From: Borrelia duttonii Ly
GTDB taxonomy: Bacteria; Spirochaetota; Spirochaetia; Borreliales; Borreliaceae
Length of the DNA: 64,000 bases
Direction of reading: 5' to 3'
Assembly (NCBI RefSeq): GCF_000019685.1
Contig: NC_011247.1
Coordinates: 62,001-126,000 of the forward strand
Part shown: piece after piece, positions 28,066 to 36,956 of the stretch
Layout of the letters: each line of letters begins with the position of its first letter
Numbering within the stretch: the stretch's first letter is position 1
The notes under the pieces: model-generated
What the model was told of the DNA's origin: nothing
The model's input: only the letters and a program-made list of their open reading frames with translations
Database searches by the model: none
Position numbers and translations under genes: made by a program

Positions 28066-28905
28066 TTGAAAAAAATAATTATTTTATTAGCTTTATTTAT
28101 AATAATACTATCTATGGCATCTTGTTTTTTAGATGATCAAATAGATTACTCAAAAGTTCAACTTGATCAAGCATTAAGTAATATTATAAGTAAATACAAT
28201 CATAATAAATTAAAAGATTTACAAAAAGAAAATGTTGAAGAAGAAGAAGAACAAACCACATTTGAAGTGATTGAAGGGCAAAAAGAACAATGCATGTGCA
28301 TAAGCTGTTGGTTATGGTGTAGTTGCCCAAAACCTAAATGTTATATTACTTGGATGAAAATTAAAGCCAAAGAAATTGTTGACCAGGATAAAAAGGTAAT
28401 AGCAGCGCTTAAAGACAAACTTAGGTATTCATATTCAGTATCGCCCATCAAATACAATAATAATTACAGCAATTACGTTATGCCTTTAATCCTATTTGAA
28501 AGTATGGACGAAAACATTGAAGTTACATCATTTAATTTAACAGACCATAAAAACCTAGACTTTAATAATAAGGGTGTTCTTGGTGGTTGGATTCAAGGAA
28601 TACCAAAGGTAGAAAAATCATCTGAAGAGGGATATAAAAATGTATACCCTTATGGAATACTAAACGCAATAAGTCCAAATGGTGGGGAAGAATTGATATC
28701 TGCTTTTAAATCTCTATACAAAAACGGAAAATGGGATTTCATGAAGGCAGAAATTAAAGTAAAAGACAAGACAAACAATCAAGAATCAACACATAATATA
28801 CTGCTTGATGGGAAATTATTTAATGAATTTATAAAAACAGTAATAAATAAACATAAAGGCACAACTACTGCAAATACCAAATTCCAAGTTCCCATTAACA
28901 ATTAA
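28066..28905 (+). CDS. S2/P23-like lipoprotein (TTG start)
   Basis: 279 residues from a TTG with GGGAGG 8 nt upstream. Leader MKKIIILLALFIIILSMASC, lipid cysteine 20. After an acidic stretch comes an unusual cysteine-rich segment ('CMCISCWLWCSCPKPKC', about 77-93). Then the family core: 'LRYSYSVSPIKYNNNYSNYV', 'MPLILFES', 'EVTSFNLTDHKNLDFN', 'GYKNVYPYG' and 'PNGGEELISAFKS'. Three more genes here share this core (29207, 60308, 61387). I recall the pattern from the Borrelia S2/P23 family; the function is unknown. The cysteine cluster is absent from the other three copies. Confidence 0.68.
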   Translation: MKKIIILLALFIIILSMASCFLDDQIDYSKVQLDQALSNIISKYNHNKLKDLQKENVEEEEEQTTFEVIEGQKEQCMCISCWLWCSCPKPKCYITWMKIKAKEIVDQDKKVIAALKDKLRYSYSVSPIKYNNNYSNYVMPLILFESMDENIEVTSFNLTDHKNLDFNNKGVLGGWIQGIPKVEKSSEEGYKNVYPYGILNAISPNGGEELISAFKSLYKNGKWDFMKAEIKVKDKTNNQESTHNILLDGKLFNEFIKTVINKHKGTTTANTKFQVPINN

Positions 28906-29206
28906 AAATATAAAAAATTCTACAATTAATACTTAAGATTTCAGTAATTCTTATATTAATTGTAGAATTACTCAGACTTATTAAACAACCTCAAACAAAA
29001 GCAAATAACCCTAGATACACAATTCTCAACATTTTTTTAAAGTATCATTTTGATAATGACCCTTAATTTATATTTCAATTCATAATATTTAATATACTTA
29101 AACAATGAAAAAAATTTTTATTGATATAATTTATATTATACTAATTAAAAAAACCACTGTATCAAATACAAAATTTAAAAAACCAAACAATTAAAGGGGG
29201 TAAAAA
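28906..29206. other. gap with terminator and promoter region
   Basis: No gene. The terminator of the upstream gene is at 28917-28968; the remaining AT-rich part should hold the promoter of the gene at 29207. Confidence 0.4.
28917..28968 (+). terminator. terminator of the 28066-28905 gene
   Basis: A 15-bp perfect stem (ATTCTACAATTAATA / TATTAATTGTAGAAT) with a 22-nt loop, 12 nt past the stop codon. Confidence 0.6.
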
Positions 29207-30037
29207 GTGATAAGAATCATAATAGCATTATTAGCCATCGTATCATGCAGTGTCCAACAAAACCACAACTTAGAAAAACAACATAAACGATTTATTCAGC
29301 CTACATATAACAAATTTAAACACAAGAGAACTCCAGGAAACATAGACCCTGACAACGATATAACTAAATATCAATCAGAACAATTACAAATAGAAGAAGG
29401 AAGCTTAGATGTATGTTTACAAGTAACACCTCATTCGTGGTGGCCTTTTTCTTCAAACAATTGCAAAATTACTTGGATAAAAAACAATTTTCAAAAAATT
29501 ATTGAAACAGATACACAAAAAGAATCAAAACTATTGCAAGGTAAATTGCATTACACATATATAGTAGCACCAATTAAAAGCCATGATGAATACACCAAAT
29601 ATGTTATGCCTTTAATATTATTTGCAAGCCTGGTTGACTACATTGAAATAATTTCATTTAAATTAAAATGTCGCCCAAATTTAAATCTGGATTTTGAAAA
29701 AGGTTCCATGCAAAATCTTAGAAATCGGGTAGCTGATCAAGTAAATAAAGCAGTTAAAGCCCAAGGTTATAAAAAAGCATATCTTTATGGAACAATAAAT
29801 ATGCTCTACCCAGAAGGTGGAAAAGACTTAATAAATGCATTTAAAAGTCAGTATAAAAATGGTAATTGGAGCTTTATGGAAGCAGAAATAACCATTAAAG
29901 ACACACTTGATCACAAAACAACAACTCAATCAATACTTTTAGACAGCATAATGTTTAACGAATTTTTAAAATTAGTTATAAAAAAGCATCCTGACATAAA
30001 AGAGGCAAATAATCAATTTAGGGCACCTGTTGATTAA
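29207..30037 (+). CDS. S2/P23-like lipoprotein (GTG start)
   Basis: 276 residues from a GTG with AAGGGGG about 7 nt upstream. A short leader MIRIIIALLAIVSC gives lipid cysteine 14. The core matches the preceding gene: 'LHYTYIVAPIKSHDEYTKYV', 'MPLILFAS', 'EIISFKLKCRPNLNLDFE', 'GYKKAYLYG', 'PEGGKDLINAFKSQYKNGNW'. The preceding gene has 'YKNGKWDFMKAEI' where this one has 'YKNGNWSFMEAEI', so they are tandem duplicates. The segment after the tether ('DVCLQVTPHSWWPFSSNNC') keeps Trp and two Cys but not the cysteine cluster of its neighbour. Confidence 0.68.
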   Translation: MIRIIIALLAIVSCSVQQNHNLEKQHKRFIQPTYNKFKHKRTPGNIDPDNDITKYQSEQLQIEEGSLDVCLQVTPHSWWPFSSNNCKITWIKNNFQKIIETDTQKESKLLQGKLHYTYIVAPIKSHDEYTKYVMPLILFASLVDYIEIISFKLKCRPNLNLDFEKGSMQNLRNRVADQVNKAVKAQGYKKAYLYGTINMLYPEGGKDLINAFKSQYKNGNWSFMEAEITIKDTLDHKTTTQSILLDSIMFNEFLKLVIKKHPDIKEANNQFRAPVD

Positions 30038-30062
30038 TCTGATCATTCCTAATGATCAGATT
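30036..30062. terminator. bidirectional terminator
   Basis: A 12-bp perfect stem (AATCTGATCATT / AATGATCAGATT) with a 3-nt loop, overlapping the end of the plus-strand gene and followed by TTTT. It also lies downstream of the convergent gene ending at 30108. Confidence 0.75.
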
Positions 30063-30107
30063 TTAAATATCAACAGTTTTTAAAAACTTTAAAATGAAAT
30101 ATCCAAA

Positions 30108-30713
30108 CTAATACGAATGCAAAACATCATACACCTGCCTCTTTAATGACGCAAATATCCCTGCATGATTGGCCAATTTAAGCGCCAAATAAGCCCCATT
30201 ATAACCACTATCACCACAACAAGCAACTTTTAAAGTTTTTAGATATTCTTTTTCTTTTACATTAAGTTGTATTTCAAATGTATCTTTTCTAGGATTACCA
30301 TCTGCAAATTCATATATAGCATCAAGTATTTCATCTCTAACTTTTAATGTCAAAACTATATCAGCAACTGCCTCTTTTACCTTATCAGCATTAAGAATAA
30401 CTAAAAATTCATAAAACTCATCATCACTATAAGTACGTATATGAGACATATCGTCCAAAATAGTAGAATCTGTTAATGCACTCCTTAAAAATCTAACTGC
30501 CTGCTTTTCTTCATTTGATAAGTCAAAATCTGAAATTAACTTTTCTAACGAAACATTATCAAAATTAACACCAATATCAAAATCACTATCAATAATATCA
30601 CGAAAAGCAACATCATCAGAATCATAAACTAAATCAAAATTACCAGAATACTTTTCATCCTTACAACAAAAAAATAAAACAAAAAACAAGAGCAAATTAC
30701 CAAGAACTTTCAT
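30108..30713 (-). CDS. short lipoprotein with one BTA121-like unit
   Basis: 201 residues from the ATG preceded by AAGGAG; in-frame codons further upstream have no ribosome site. Leader MKVLGNLLLFFVLFFCC, lipid cysteine 16 or 17. After an acidic tether one repeat unit follows: 'LSNEEKQAVRFLRSALTD', 'TYSDDEFYEFLVILNADKVKEAVADIVLTLK', then a C-terminal helix pair with a 'CCGDSG' turn. The unit matches those of the seven large proteins at 44694-54858, but this copy stands alone, on the other strand, 14 kb away. BTA121 is a surface lipoprotein family named from B. turicatae; its role is not clear. Confidence 0.62.
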   Translation of the reverse strand: MKVLGNLLLFFVLFFCCKDEKYSGNFDLVYDSDDVAFRDIIDSDFDIGVNFDNVSLEKLISDFDLSNEEKQAVRFLRSALTDSTILDDMSHIRTYSDDEFYEFLVILNADKVKEAVADIVLTLKVRDEILDAIYEFADGNPRKDTFEIQLNVKEKEYLKTLKVACCGDSGYNGAYLALKLANHAGIFASLKRQVYDVLHSY

Positions 30714-30926
30714 ATTTTTAATATCTCCTTCTAATTGAAAAAGATATCTCATTAATATTTATTTAAACAAAAATTAATAAAATTAATTAATTAAACTTCA
30801 ATATATAATGTATAAATATGTAAACTGACAATAAAAAGACTTAATTTTAGATAACTTTGACTACAAATTAAATTCAGGAAAGAAAATAATACAATATAAT
30901 ACCTAATTAAATACTATCTATAATAC

Positions 30927-31544
30927 TCAAGATACACCCGCAGTACTGCCACTTGCAAGAGTAGGAGCTCCACTGGCATTTATATAAGTTATGGTTCCAG
31001 AAGAATGTGTATGGCTTTCAAACAATCTGCCATTAATATACACATTACCTTTAAGTTCAATATTACCAGCTTCAATAACCAAAGACTTAAGAGAAATTTT
31101 GGAATGTTCGCCATCACAAGTTATATTCTTTAAATTCAAAGAAGAATCCTCACTAGTAACATCAAGTTCCTTTGTATCAATTTTAAATTTCTCTACACTT
31201 ATTCCCACATTTCTAAGAGTTAGAGCATTTAAAATATAAAAATAATGCTTATCAAAATAATTATTATCACTCTCATTAAAAATATTTATGCTGCTTTGAA
31301 GCAAAACCACCCTATCACCTTCTACAAGCTCAAGTTTTAAATTTGAAATATTACGACTTATAATATTTAAATCTTCATATTCTTCAATTACAACAATTCC
31401 CTCTTGTTTTTCAAAATCAAATTTCTTAACAATTCCAATCCTACAGATAAATACATTATCTTGCAAATATCTCTTAGCATCCTCAAATGCCAAACCTTCA
31501 CTCAAATTTCCAAGTCTTCTTGAAATTTCATAATTGCTTTGCAT
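30927..31544 (-). CDS. phage baseplate spike protein (gpV/DUF777-like)
   Basis: 205 residues, last gene of the phage operon. An N-terminal OB-like part ('FICRIGIVKKFDFEKQEGIVVIEEY', about 32-56) is followed by a beta-rich segment ('LNLKNITCDGEHSKISLKSLVIEAGNIELKGNVYING') and the tip 'FESHTHSSGTITY' with a His-X-His motif of the kind that binds iron at the tip of contractile-tail spikes. It ends in small residues (ASGSTAGVS). Role inferred: membrane-piercing spike of a contractile tail. Size and last position match the DUF777 slot of the cp32 phage operon, as I recall it. AGGTAGGAT precedes the ATG. Confidence 0.65.
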   Translation of the reverse strand: MQSNYEISRRLGNLSEGLAFEDAKRYLQDNVFICRIGIVKKFDFEKQEGIVVIEEYEDLNIISRNISNLKLELVEGDRVVLLQSSINIFNESDNNYFDKHYFYILNALTLRNVGISVEKFKIDTKELDVTSEDSSLNLKNITCDGEHSKISLKSLVIEAGNIELKGNVYINGRLFESHTHSSGTITYINASGAPTLASGSTAGVS

Positions 31545-31577
31545 AAATCCTACCTATAAAATATAAATTACAAATAC

Positions 31578-32486
31578 TTATAAAACATTAGATTCGTCAT
31601 AAAGACTTAACCTTAATACACACTTACCTACATTATTTAACTCAGCACTGGTTCTGTGAACAACAGTCTTAACAATATTTCCATACCTATCAATAAACTG
31701 AAACGGATCTCCTACCTTAATTTTATCTGTAAAGAGAAGTATAGCATCCCAAAAATTAATAGTAGATTTACCCACAAACCTAACCTCTCTTTGAGGACTA
31801 GAGAGAGGTACAAAATTTTCAAGTTTGTTATAATTTTGATTACTGCTAAATCCATTAAAATTAATAAATACAAATTTAGTATCAACTTTATAATCTAAAT
31901 CCCCAATATCAACAAAAATTAATTGAACATATTTCCCAATAAGTCTTTCTATAAATTCTCTTAAAGTAGAGGCATAAAAACTCTGATATATGATACTCTC
32001 CCTATCTTGTTCACTCATATAAATAATTGCTTGCCCTGGACATGCCAAATTAATTGCATCTTTAAGAGATTTACCAGTATAATCTTTAATATCAAGTTTT
32101 TTATTGAAAAACGTATCTTGAGATAAAAGATAAACTTCATATTGAGAAATAAAATCGCCATTCTGACACTCAAAATCAACAGGAGCACCCAAATACCCAG
32201 AAATAATAAATTTATAACCTAAATCATCATCACTAGCAAATTTCTTATAATATATTCTAACAATATCTCCCTGTCCTAAAGATTTGCTAAAATTCAAAGG
32301 TACATTAAACAATCTAATTTGTGCTTTTTTCCACTGCAAAGAACCTACACAAGAATATTCATTACTAATTACAATATTAACAACAGGCACTCCATTTTTT
32401 GTTTCTACTACCAATTTAGGTCTTTGATCTCTAAATGCAACATCATCATAAAATTCTATTTTAAAGTCATACTGAAATAACAACAT
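31578..32486 (-). CDS. phage baseplate/tail hub protein (DUF693-like)
   Basis: 302 residues from the ATG preceded by AAGGA at 5 nt (MLLFQYDFKIEF); earlier in-frame ATGs lack a ribosome site. Mostly beta-strand pattern: 'DDVAFRDQRPKLVVETKNGV', 'GDIVRIYYKKFA', and 'GYLGAPVDFECQNG'. Its place between the baseplate region and the spike suits a tail hub (gpD/gp27 type) that carries the spike. The DUF693 name rests on order and size. It lies 33 nt before the spike gene. Confidence 0.55.
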   Translation of the reverse strand: MLLFQYDFKIEFYDDVAFRDQRPKLVVETKNGVPVVNIVISNEYSCVGSLQWKKAQIRLFNVPLNFSKSLGQGDIVRIYYKKFASDDDLGYKFIISGYLGAPVDFECQNGDFISQYEVYLLSQDTFFNKKLDIKDYTGKSLKDAINLACPGQAIIYMSEQDRESIIYQSFYASTLREFIERLIGKYVQLIFVDIGDLDYKVDTKFVFINFNGFSSNQNYNKLENFVPLSSPQREVRFVGKSTINFWDAILLFTDKIKVGDPFQFIDRYGNIVKTVVHRTSAELNNVGKCVLRLSLYDESNVL

Positions 32487-32630
32487 ACAATTCCTTATCA
32501 TTGCAACCAAAATTATCAATTACAACCTATAATTAATCTCCAATTAAATCAATACTTACAAAGACCTACAAAATTTAAAAATTAAATTTAACTAAAAAAT
32601 TCAACATCCAAATCAATCGCCAAATTGCAA

Positions 32631-33752
32631 TTACTCATCACCACTATCTTTACTGCCTCTCTTATAAGTCACAGGTTTCTCACCAAGTGGCCTTACAATA
32701 GGTCTTACAAAATTTGGTCTAATATCACTACCAGGTCTCCTAAGACTAGGTCTTATGCTACTTGGTCTAAGGTTGCCTCTCTTAATACTACTTGGTTTTA
32801 CAACTTTTGACCCTGAAACATTTGGCCTTCCACTTGACTGTCTTGAAACAACAGATCTTGGCATTTCTTGTCTTGGAACAGATTGTTGCACACGACTTTC
32901 ACGATCATAATTTGGTCTTTGACTTCTATTTGCAGAGTAATTCTCACGATCATAATTTGGTCTCTGGTCCTTATTTGCAGAATAATTTTCACGATCATAA
33001 TTTGGTCTTTGTCCTCTACTTACAGGACGACTTGCACGATCATAATTTGGTCTTTGTCCTCTACTTACAGGACGACTTCCACGATCATAACCTGGCACTA
33101 CCGCACCTCTTCTTTCCTGCGAAGCATCATCATATTCATTTTCCATAGAATTATTACCATATCTTTGATCATTTAATTGATGATTTACCTTCTGACCATT
33201 TGCACCCAATTTAATACCAAGTCTTTGTTTAATATAATCTTCAACAAACTCAATCTCTTTAAGTTGCAATTTAATAAATAACTTGGTATAGTCTGGATTT
33301 TTAATCCAAGTTTTATTGCTAAAAGTTAAAACTCTATGTCTATACATCCCAAATGTATCTTCCATAGGAATTTCTATCAATTGCTTAAATCTATTATCAG
33401 TTTCTGTAAAAACATCATCATCAAAATATTGACCATATTCTCTTAAAAACTCATCTTCTACTTGTAAAAAAATATTATCTCGTATCACATTTACAAGACA
33501 TTTATAATAACCTTCAAGCTCTGATATTCTAGATAAAATATGCTTTGATTTAACATTTTTATTTGGATCATCAACATTTACCAAAATACCATCTACAACT
33601 TCATAACTTGCCTCATAAGCTTCCTCAATATCTCGTTCAAAATTCCAACTACCAAAATCAAAAGGTCTAACTAAAGGTGATGATGGACTTGCAACTGAAT
33701 TAAGATTTGAAAATAAAATGAATAAAAATACAATATACCGAACTTTAACCAT
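32631..33752 (-). CDS. secreted protein with basic 45-bp repeat region, inside the tail operon
   Basis: 373 residues from the second in-frame ATG (GGAGAA 7 nt upstream). A signal peptide (MVKVRYIVFLFILFSNLNSVAS) without a lipobox cysteine suggests export. A globular part of about 180 residues follows, then a basic Arg/Pro/Tyr/Asn region with a 15-residue repeat of the form 'R(E/A)xxxxxxxQRPNYD' in four full copies plus ends, then an Arg/Pro/Ser-rich tail ('RPSSIRPSLRRPGSD'). Phage tail genes are not normally exported, so this is an extra gene in the operon. No family recognised. The repeat invites nucleic-acid or polyanion binding as a guess only. Confidence 0.6.
   Translation of the reverse strand: MVKVRYIVFLFILFSNLNSVASPSSPLVRPFDFGSWNFERDIEEAYEASYEVVDGILVNVDDPNKNVKSKHILSRISELEGYYKCLVNVIRDNIFLQVEDEFLREYGQYFDDDVFTETDNRFKQLIEIPMEDTFGMYRHRVLTFSNKTWIKNPDYTKLFIKLQLKEIEFVEDYIKQRLGIKLGANGQKVNHQLNDQRYGNNSMENEYDDASQERRGAVVPGYDRGSRPVSRGQRPNYDRASRPVSRGQRPNYDRENYSANKDQRPNYDRENYSANRSQRPNYDRESRVQQSVPRQEMPRSVVSRQSSGRPNVSGSKVVKPSSIKRGNLRPSSIRPSLRRPGSDIRPNFVRPIVRPLGEKPVTYKRGSKDSGDE
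32887..33096 (-). repeat. 45-bp tandem coding repeat
   Basis: The block ACGATCATAA recurs at 32901, 32946, 32991, 33036 and 33081, an exact 45-bp period, all within the gene at 32631-33752. Two subtypes alternate in pairs: one reads 'SRPVSRGQRPNYD', the other 'NYSANxxQRPNYD'. The exact period and in-frame unit allow copy-number change without frameshift. Confidence 0.85.
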
Positions 33753-33796
33753 AAACATTCTCCTAAATAAATATAATTATATTATATAATTATATT

Positions 33797-34363
33797 TTAA
33801 CCTTTATAAGTAGAAATATTAAAAGTTTTTAATATTTTAATTTGCAAACTAACATTAATCTCTTCAATAAATGCAGCATCTCTAAATTTTAAAGAATTAA
33901 TAATAGCCAATTCATGAAATCCAATCATAGGACCATAAACAGAATAATAAGAACCCATCTTAAATCGTTCTCTAAAGTGCACTTTAACAAAATTAACATT
34001 AAACTCTAAAACACTATTTGCATAAGATGTTTTTTTTAAATGTTCGATCAAAAACTTATCATGTATGGAAGACAAAATTCCATTAGAAACATTAATTATC
34101 TCTGGATTTGACACAACATTATAACTTAAAATTTTACCTTCCTTTAAATTAACATTAACAGTTCCCTGCTCACTACTGGCATTGCTAAAACTCTCCTCGG
34201 TTGGTTTTGATTTTGGAAATATAAAAAACAACTGTGGCACATACACAAATCCCTTAAAATCGGGACGAGGAAAAAGGACAATAAAATTAGATGAGGCTGA
34301 GAGACTTAAAATATGATTTACAATATCCAAAATCATTGATGTTACATTTTTCTTATCTAACAT
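33797..34363 (-). CDS. phage baseplate or tail protein (DUF792-like)
   Basis: 188 residues. It starts 'MLDKKNVTSMILDIVNHILSLSASSNFIVLFPRPDFKGFVYVPQLFF' and is beta-rich after that, with no signal peptide. Its position directly after the tape measure-like gene fits a distal tail/LysM-type or baseplate initiator protein. The DUF792 label comes from matching size and order with the cp32 phage late operon. GAGGAT precedes the ATG. Confidence 0.5.
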   Translation of the reverse strand: MLDKKNVTSMILDIVNHILSLSASSNFIVLFPRPDFKGFVYVPQLFFIFPKSKPTEESFSNASSEQGTVNVNLKEGKILSYNVVSNPEIINVSNGILSSIHDKFLIEHLKKTSYANSVLEFNVNFVKVHFRERFKMGSYYSVYGPMIGFHELAIINSLKFRDAAFIEEINVSLQIKILKTFNISTYKG

Positions 34364-34387
34364 ATAAATATCCTCATAAATAAAATT

Positions 34388-35854
34388 TTAAGGAATACGC
34401 GAGATTGCATTACCAATCTTACTATCATTTATATTACTCCCAAAAGACCCACCTTGAGAATTACGAGTTATTGCATCCGACAAAGCATTAATAGCATTCT
34501 CAACATTATTAAAATAAACACTTAAAGGATCTAAAACATTCCTCTCAAAATCCATACCACAAACCTGCTTTATTGAATCTCTAATTTCTATTAAAATCAC
34601 ATTTAAATCATTACAAACATCATTAAATTTTAAACTATCCAAGTCTAAATTGGTTCCCAAATTAGCTTCTGGTTCTATTTTTAAACTGGTTTTATCCACT
34701 ACATCTTGCTCTGCATCTTCAGATTTCTCTTCATCACTATTCCAACCAATAATTTTCTTTAAATTGAAATCTTTTAACATTACATCTAACTTCGTACCAA
34801 ATTGTGACATCAAAGTAGAAAAAAGATCTGAAGCTGAACCTCCCAAAGGTACTCCAAGAGAATTACCAAGAGAACCTTTGATATAATCTGTTCTCTTTTC
34901 TTTAATAGTAGCAAAACTTTTTGTTAATTGATTCTTAAGAGAAGACAAAATATCATCATTAAATAATTTATAAACAACAGAAACAGCATCATCATTATCA
35001 TTTGGTTTCTGTTTACCCTTAAAATTACTTGCCAAATTAACCATTTCAAAAAACATTTTGGGTATATCTGTTACACTTTTCTGTTGATCATTAAACAATA
35101 GAGATTTAAAACCAGCCGTTTTGCGAATAAAATCATTAATATCCACCTGAGTATCAAATTTACCCGTACTTGCAAGCATGCTTTTAATTTTTTGAGTTTC
35201 AGATTTGTTATAAGTCACATCATTAATTCCCAATACAGAATCACCTTTGGTTTTAAAATCAAAATCACCAGGAAGCATATTTAAACGTGGCTTAGAAGCT
35301 GCATTTACATTTAAATATTTAAAAATATCTGAATATAACATATTTGATTTTATATTTGCATTTGAAACCAAATCTAAATTTGAATTTAAGCGTGGCAAAT
35401 TATCATATAAGTTATTAGACTCCATAGGTAATAAAGGTATTAAAAAAGAATTTGAAACTAAAGGTTTAATTAAATTAAAATTATTTTCTTGATTGTCATT
35501 CTTTTCTCTAGACCTAAAAGGTTTCATACTTAAATCTTTAAAATTTAAATTTTTCATAGATTTTGGTGATTCAATTAAGTCAAAATCAATATTTGGTAAT
35601 TTAGATTTTGATAATTTGGGCAAATAACTTATAAAATCATCACTAAAATCTTTGGCAAAGACTTTACCAAAATCTTTAGATTTAAAATCATTAGAGTTAG
35701 ATATAGAAAAAAGAGAAGCTATTTGTTTTTTAAAAAAATCATTACTACCCATAAACTTTGATTTAAATTTTGATTTCAAATATTCATCTAACTCAATATT
35801 AAAATTAGAAAGATAGGTTAAATCTTTCTTTGTAGCATCAATGCCCAAACCCAT
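34388..35854 (-). CDS. phage tail tape measure-like protein (DUF759-like)
   Basis: 488 residues, the longest gene of the phage operon. Mainly helical, Lys/Asn/Ser/Leu-rich ('DLTYLSNFNIELDEYLKSK' at the start), with low-complexity helical stretches and a C-terminal helix ('VENAINALSDAITRNSQGGSFGS'). Position after the tail tube and small tail proteins and before the baseplate is the tape measure slot. At about 1.5 angstrom per residue, 488 residues would give a tail of only about 70 nm. No transmembrane stretch is obvious, unlike many tape measures. GGGAG precedes the ATG. Confidence 0.5.
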   Translation of the reverse strand: MGLGIDATKKDLTYLSNFNIELDEYLKSKFKSKFMGSNDFFKKQIASLFSISNSNDFKSKDFGKVFAKDFSDDFISYLPKLSKSKLPNIDFDLIESPKSMKNLNFKDLSMKPFRSREKNDNQENNFNLIKPLVSNSFLIPLLPMESNNLYDNLPRLNSNLDLVSNANIKSNMLYSDIFKYLNVNAASKPRLNMLPGDFDFKTKGDSVLGINDVTYNKSETQKIKSMLASTGKFDTQVDINDFIRKTAGFKSLLFNDQQKSVTDIPKMFFEMVNLASNFKGKQKPNDNDDAVSVVYKLFNDDILSSLKNQLTKSFATIKEKRTDYIKGSLGNSLGVPLGGSASDLFSTLMSQFGTKLDVMLKDFNLKKIIGWNSDEEKSEDAEQDVVDKTSLKIEPEANLGTNLDLDSLKFNDVCNDLNVILIEIRDSIKQVCGMDFERNVLDPLSVYFNNVENAINALSDAITRNSQGGSFGSNINDSKIGNAISRIP

Positions 35855-35867
35855 AAAAAATCTCCCA

Positions 35868-36086
35868 TTAACCTAATAACTTTGAAACCAAAAATTTTTC
35901 ATACACTTCTTTCTTAAGTTTAAAATTAGCAATTTTGTTAATTTCCATAAGTTCATCATATTTAAACTTCTTAACATCATTAAATGTACAAACCTCCATT
36001 AAAACGGGGAAATAATACTTACAAGTTTCACTTCTTAAATACTTTAAATAATTTAAATATTCATTTAAAATTTCACTGCGATTCAT
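35868..36086 (-). CDS. small phage tail protein, possible tail assembly chaperone part
   Basis: 72 residues, strongly helical and charged ('NRSEILNEYLNYLKYLRSET', 'KFKYDELMEINKIANFKLKKE'). Start with AAGGAAA at 7 nt. It sits between the 140-residue small protein and the tape measure, the slot where many phages encode the second tail chaperone, often by programmed frameshift. Here a 24-nt gap after the stop of the upstream gene argues against a frameshift product. Confidence 0.5.
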   Translation of the reverse strand: MNRSEILNEYLNYLKYLRSETCKYYFPVLMEVCTFNDVKKFKYDELMEINKIANFKLKKEVYEKFLVSKLLG

Positions 36087-36110
36087 AAATTTTCCTTAAA
36101 TTTTTTAAAT

Positions 36111-36533
36111 CTAACCAACTTCTCTTAACACTAAGTCATCATAATTCCACCTCTCATCAATATATGAATACTTAACAAAAGTCCCATCAGAATCTTGAAA
36201 ACTCTCAATATAAACCAGACTAGGCTTTTGCAATCCCGATATTTTTTCAACTAAAGAATACTCAATAGCAAACAAAATAGTAGGAAGTGGATATTTATAC
36301 AAAAATGAATGCTCTTTATTATCATTAATAATGTCATAAAATTCATCAAAAAAAGATGCAGATATCATTAAAGAACTTATTTTTTTCAAAGTAGATAAAT
36401 TATTTAATTCTCGTCTTAAAGTTTCTTGACTCGAATCAAAACCTAAAATAGAATCCCAATCATACATAGGAATATCTCTTATAACATATTCATAAGCTTT
36501 ATGCTTAGTTAAAATTTTAAGTTTATATCTCAT
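36111..36533 (-). CDS. phage tail assembly protein (DUF1473-like)
   Basis: 140 residues, 'MRYKLKILTKHKAYEYVIRD' then 'YDWDSILGFDSSQETLRREL'. Position after the tail tube and before the tape measure suggests a tail assembly chaperone. The label DUF1473 is from remembered sequence style and order. The GAGGAG ribosome site lies inside the end of the tube gene; the two are separated by 3 nt and are likely coupled. Confidence 0.5.
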   Translation of the reverse strand: MRYKLKILTKHKAYEYVIRDIPMYDWDSILGFDSSQETLRRELNNLSTLKKISSLMISASFFDEFYDIINDNKEHSFLYKYPLPTILFAIEYSLVEKISGLQKPSLVYIESFQDSDGTFVKYSYIDERWNYDDLVLREVG

Positions 36534-36536
36534 TCA

Positions 36537-36956
36537 TCAACTCCTCTCAACTTCACAATTAATTGCATGAATTACAAAATTTACAGTATCACTGCCACTT
36601 GCATAAGTTCTACTTGGAATTTCAGAAAAAAATGCACTATTAGAAATAATCTTAAGTCCCATCTGGTCATTAAAAACCAATGATTTTAATTTGTCTCTCT
36701 TATAGCTAGAACCATAAAATTGCTCATTACTAAGTTTAGTTAACACCTTATAATCAAATGATCCTTTGGTAATCTCTAAATTAAATATGTGAATAATAGT
36801 TCTAGGATCTCTAAAACTTGGAATTGGAACATTTCGCTCCTCAGTACTGGCAGTTGCCATAACATTTGGAGAAGTTGAATATTGCAATTTGCCCCTATCA
36901 ATAAGCACACCTGAGAAACTAAAGAACACTAAATCTAATGAATAATAATCCTTCAT
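36537..36956 (-). CDS. phage tail tube protein (DUF1463-like)
   Basis: 139 residues from an ATG that overlaps the sheath gene's stop (TGATG), with GGGAGG 8 nt upstream. Beta-rich: 'YSLDLVFFSFSGVLIDRGK', 'VPIPSFRDPRTIIHIFNLEITKGS', 'GSDTVNFVIHAINCEVERS'. Directly following the sheath gene is the standard place for the inner tube of contractile tails. The one-base overlap implies translational coupling, fitting matched amounts of sheath and tube. Confidence 0.6.
   Translation of the reverse strand: MKDYYSLDLVFFSFSGVLIDRGKLQYSTSPNVMATASTEERNVPIPSFRDPRTIIHIFNLEITKGSFDYKVLTKLSNEQFYGSSYKRDKLKSLVFNDQMGLKIISNSAFFSEIPSRTYASGSDTVNFVIHAINCEVERS

Noticed and set aside
32887-33096. Possible CRISPR array (regular 45-bp spacing)
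   Set aside because: The repeat units are contiguous, in frame and lack unique spacers; no cas gene is present.
32792-33176. Plus-strand and second minus-strand frames with striking HDHNLVF-type or IVRITLQI-type repeats
   Set aside because: They are out-of-frame readings of the 45-bp repeat in the 32631-33752 gene, which has the signal peptide and ribosome site.
36086-36111. Programmed frameshift joining the two small tail genes
   Set aside because: The genes do not overlap (24-nt gap with stop codon) and no slippery heptamer plus hairpin was seen at the junction.
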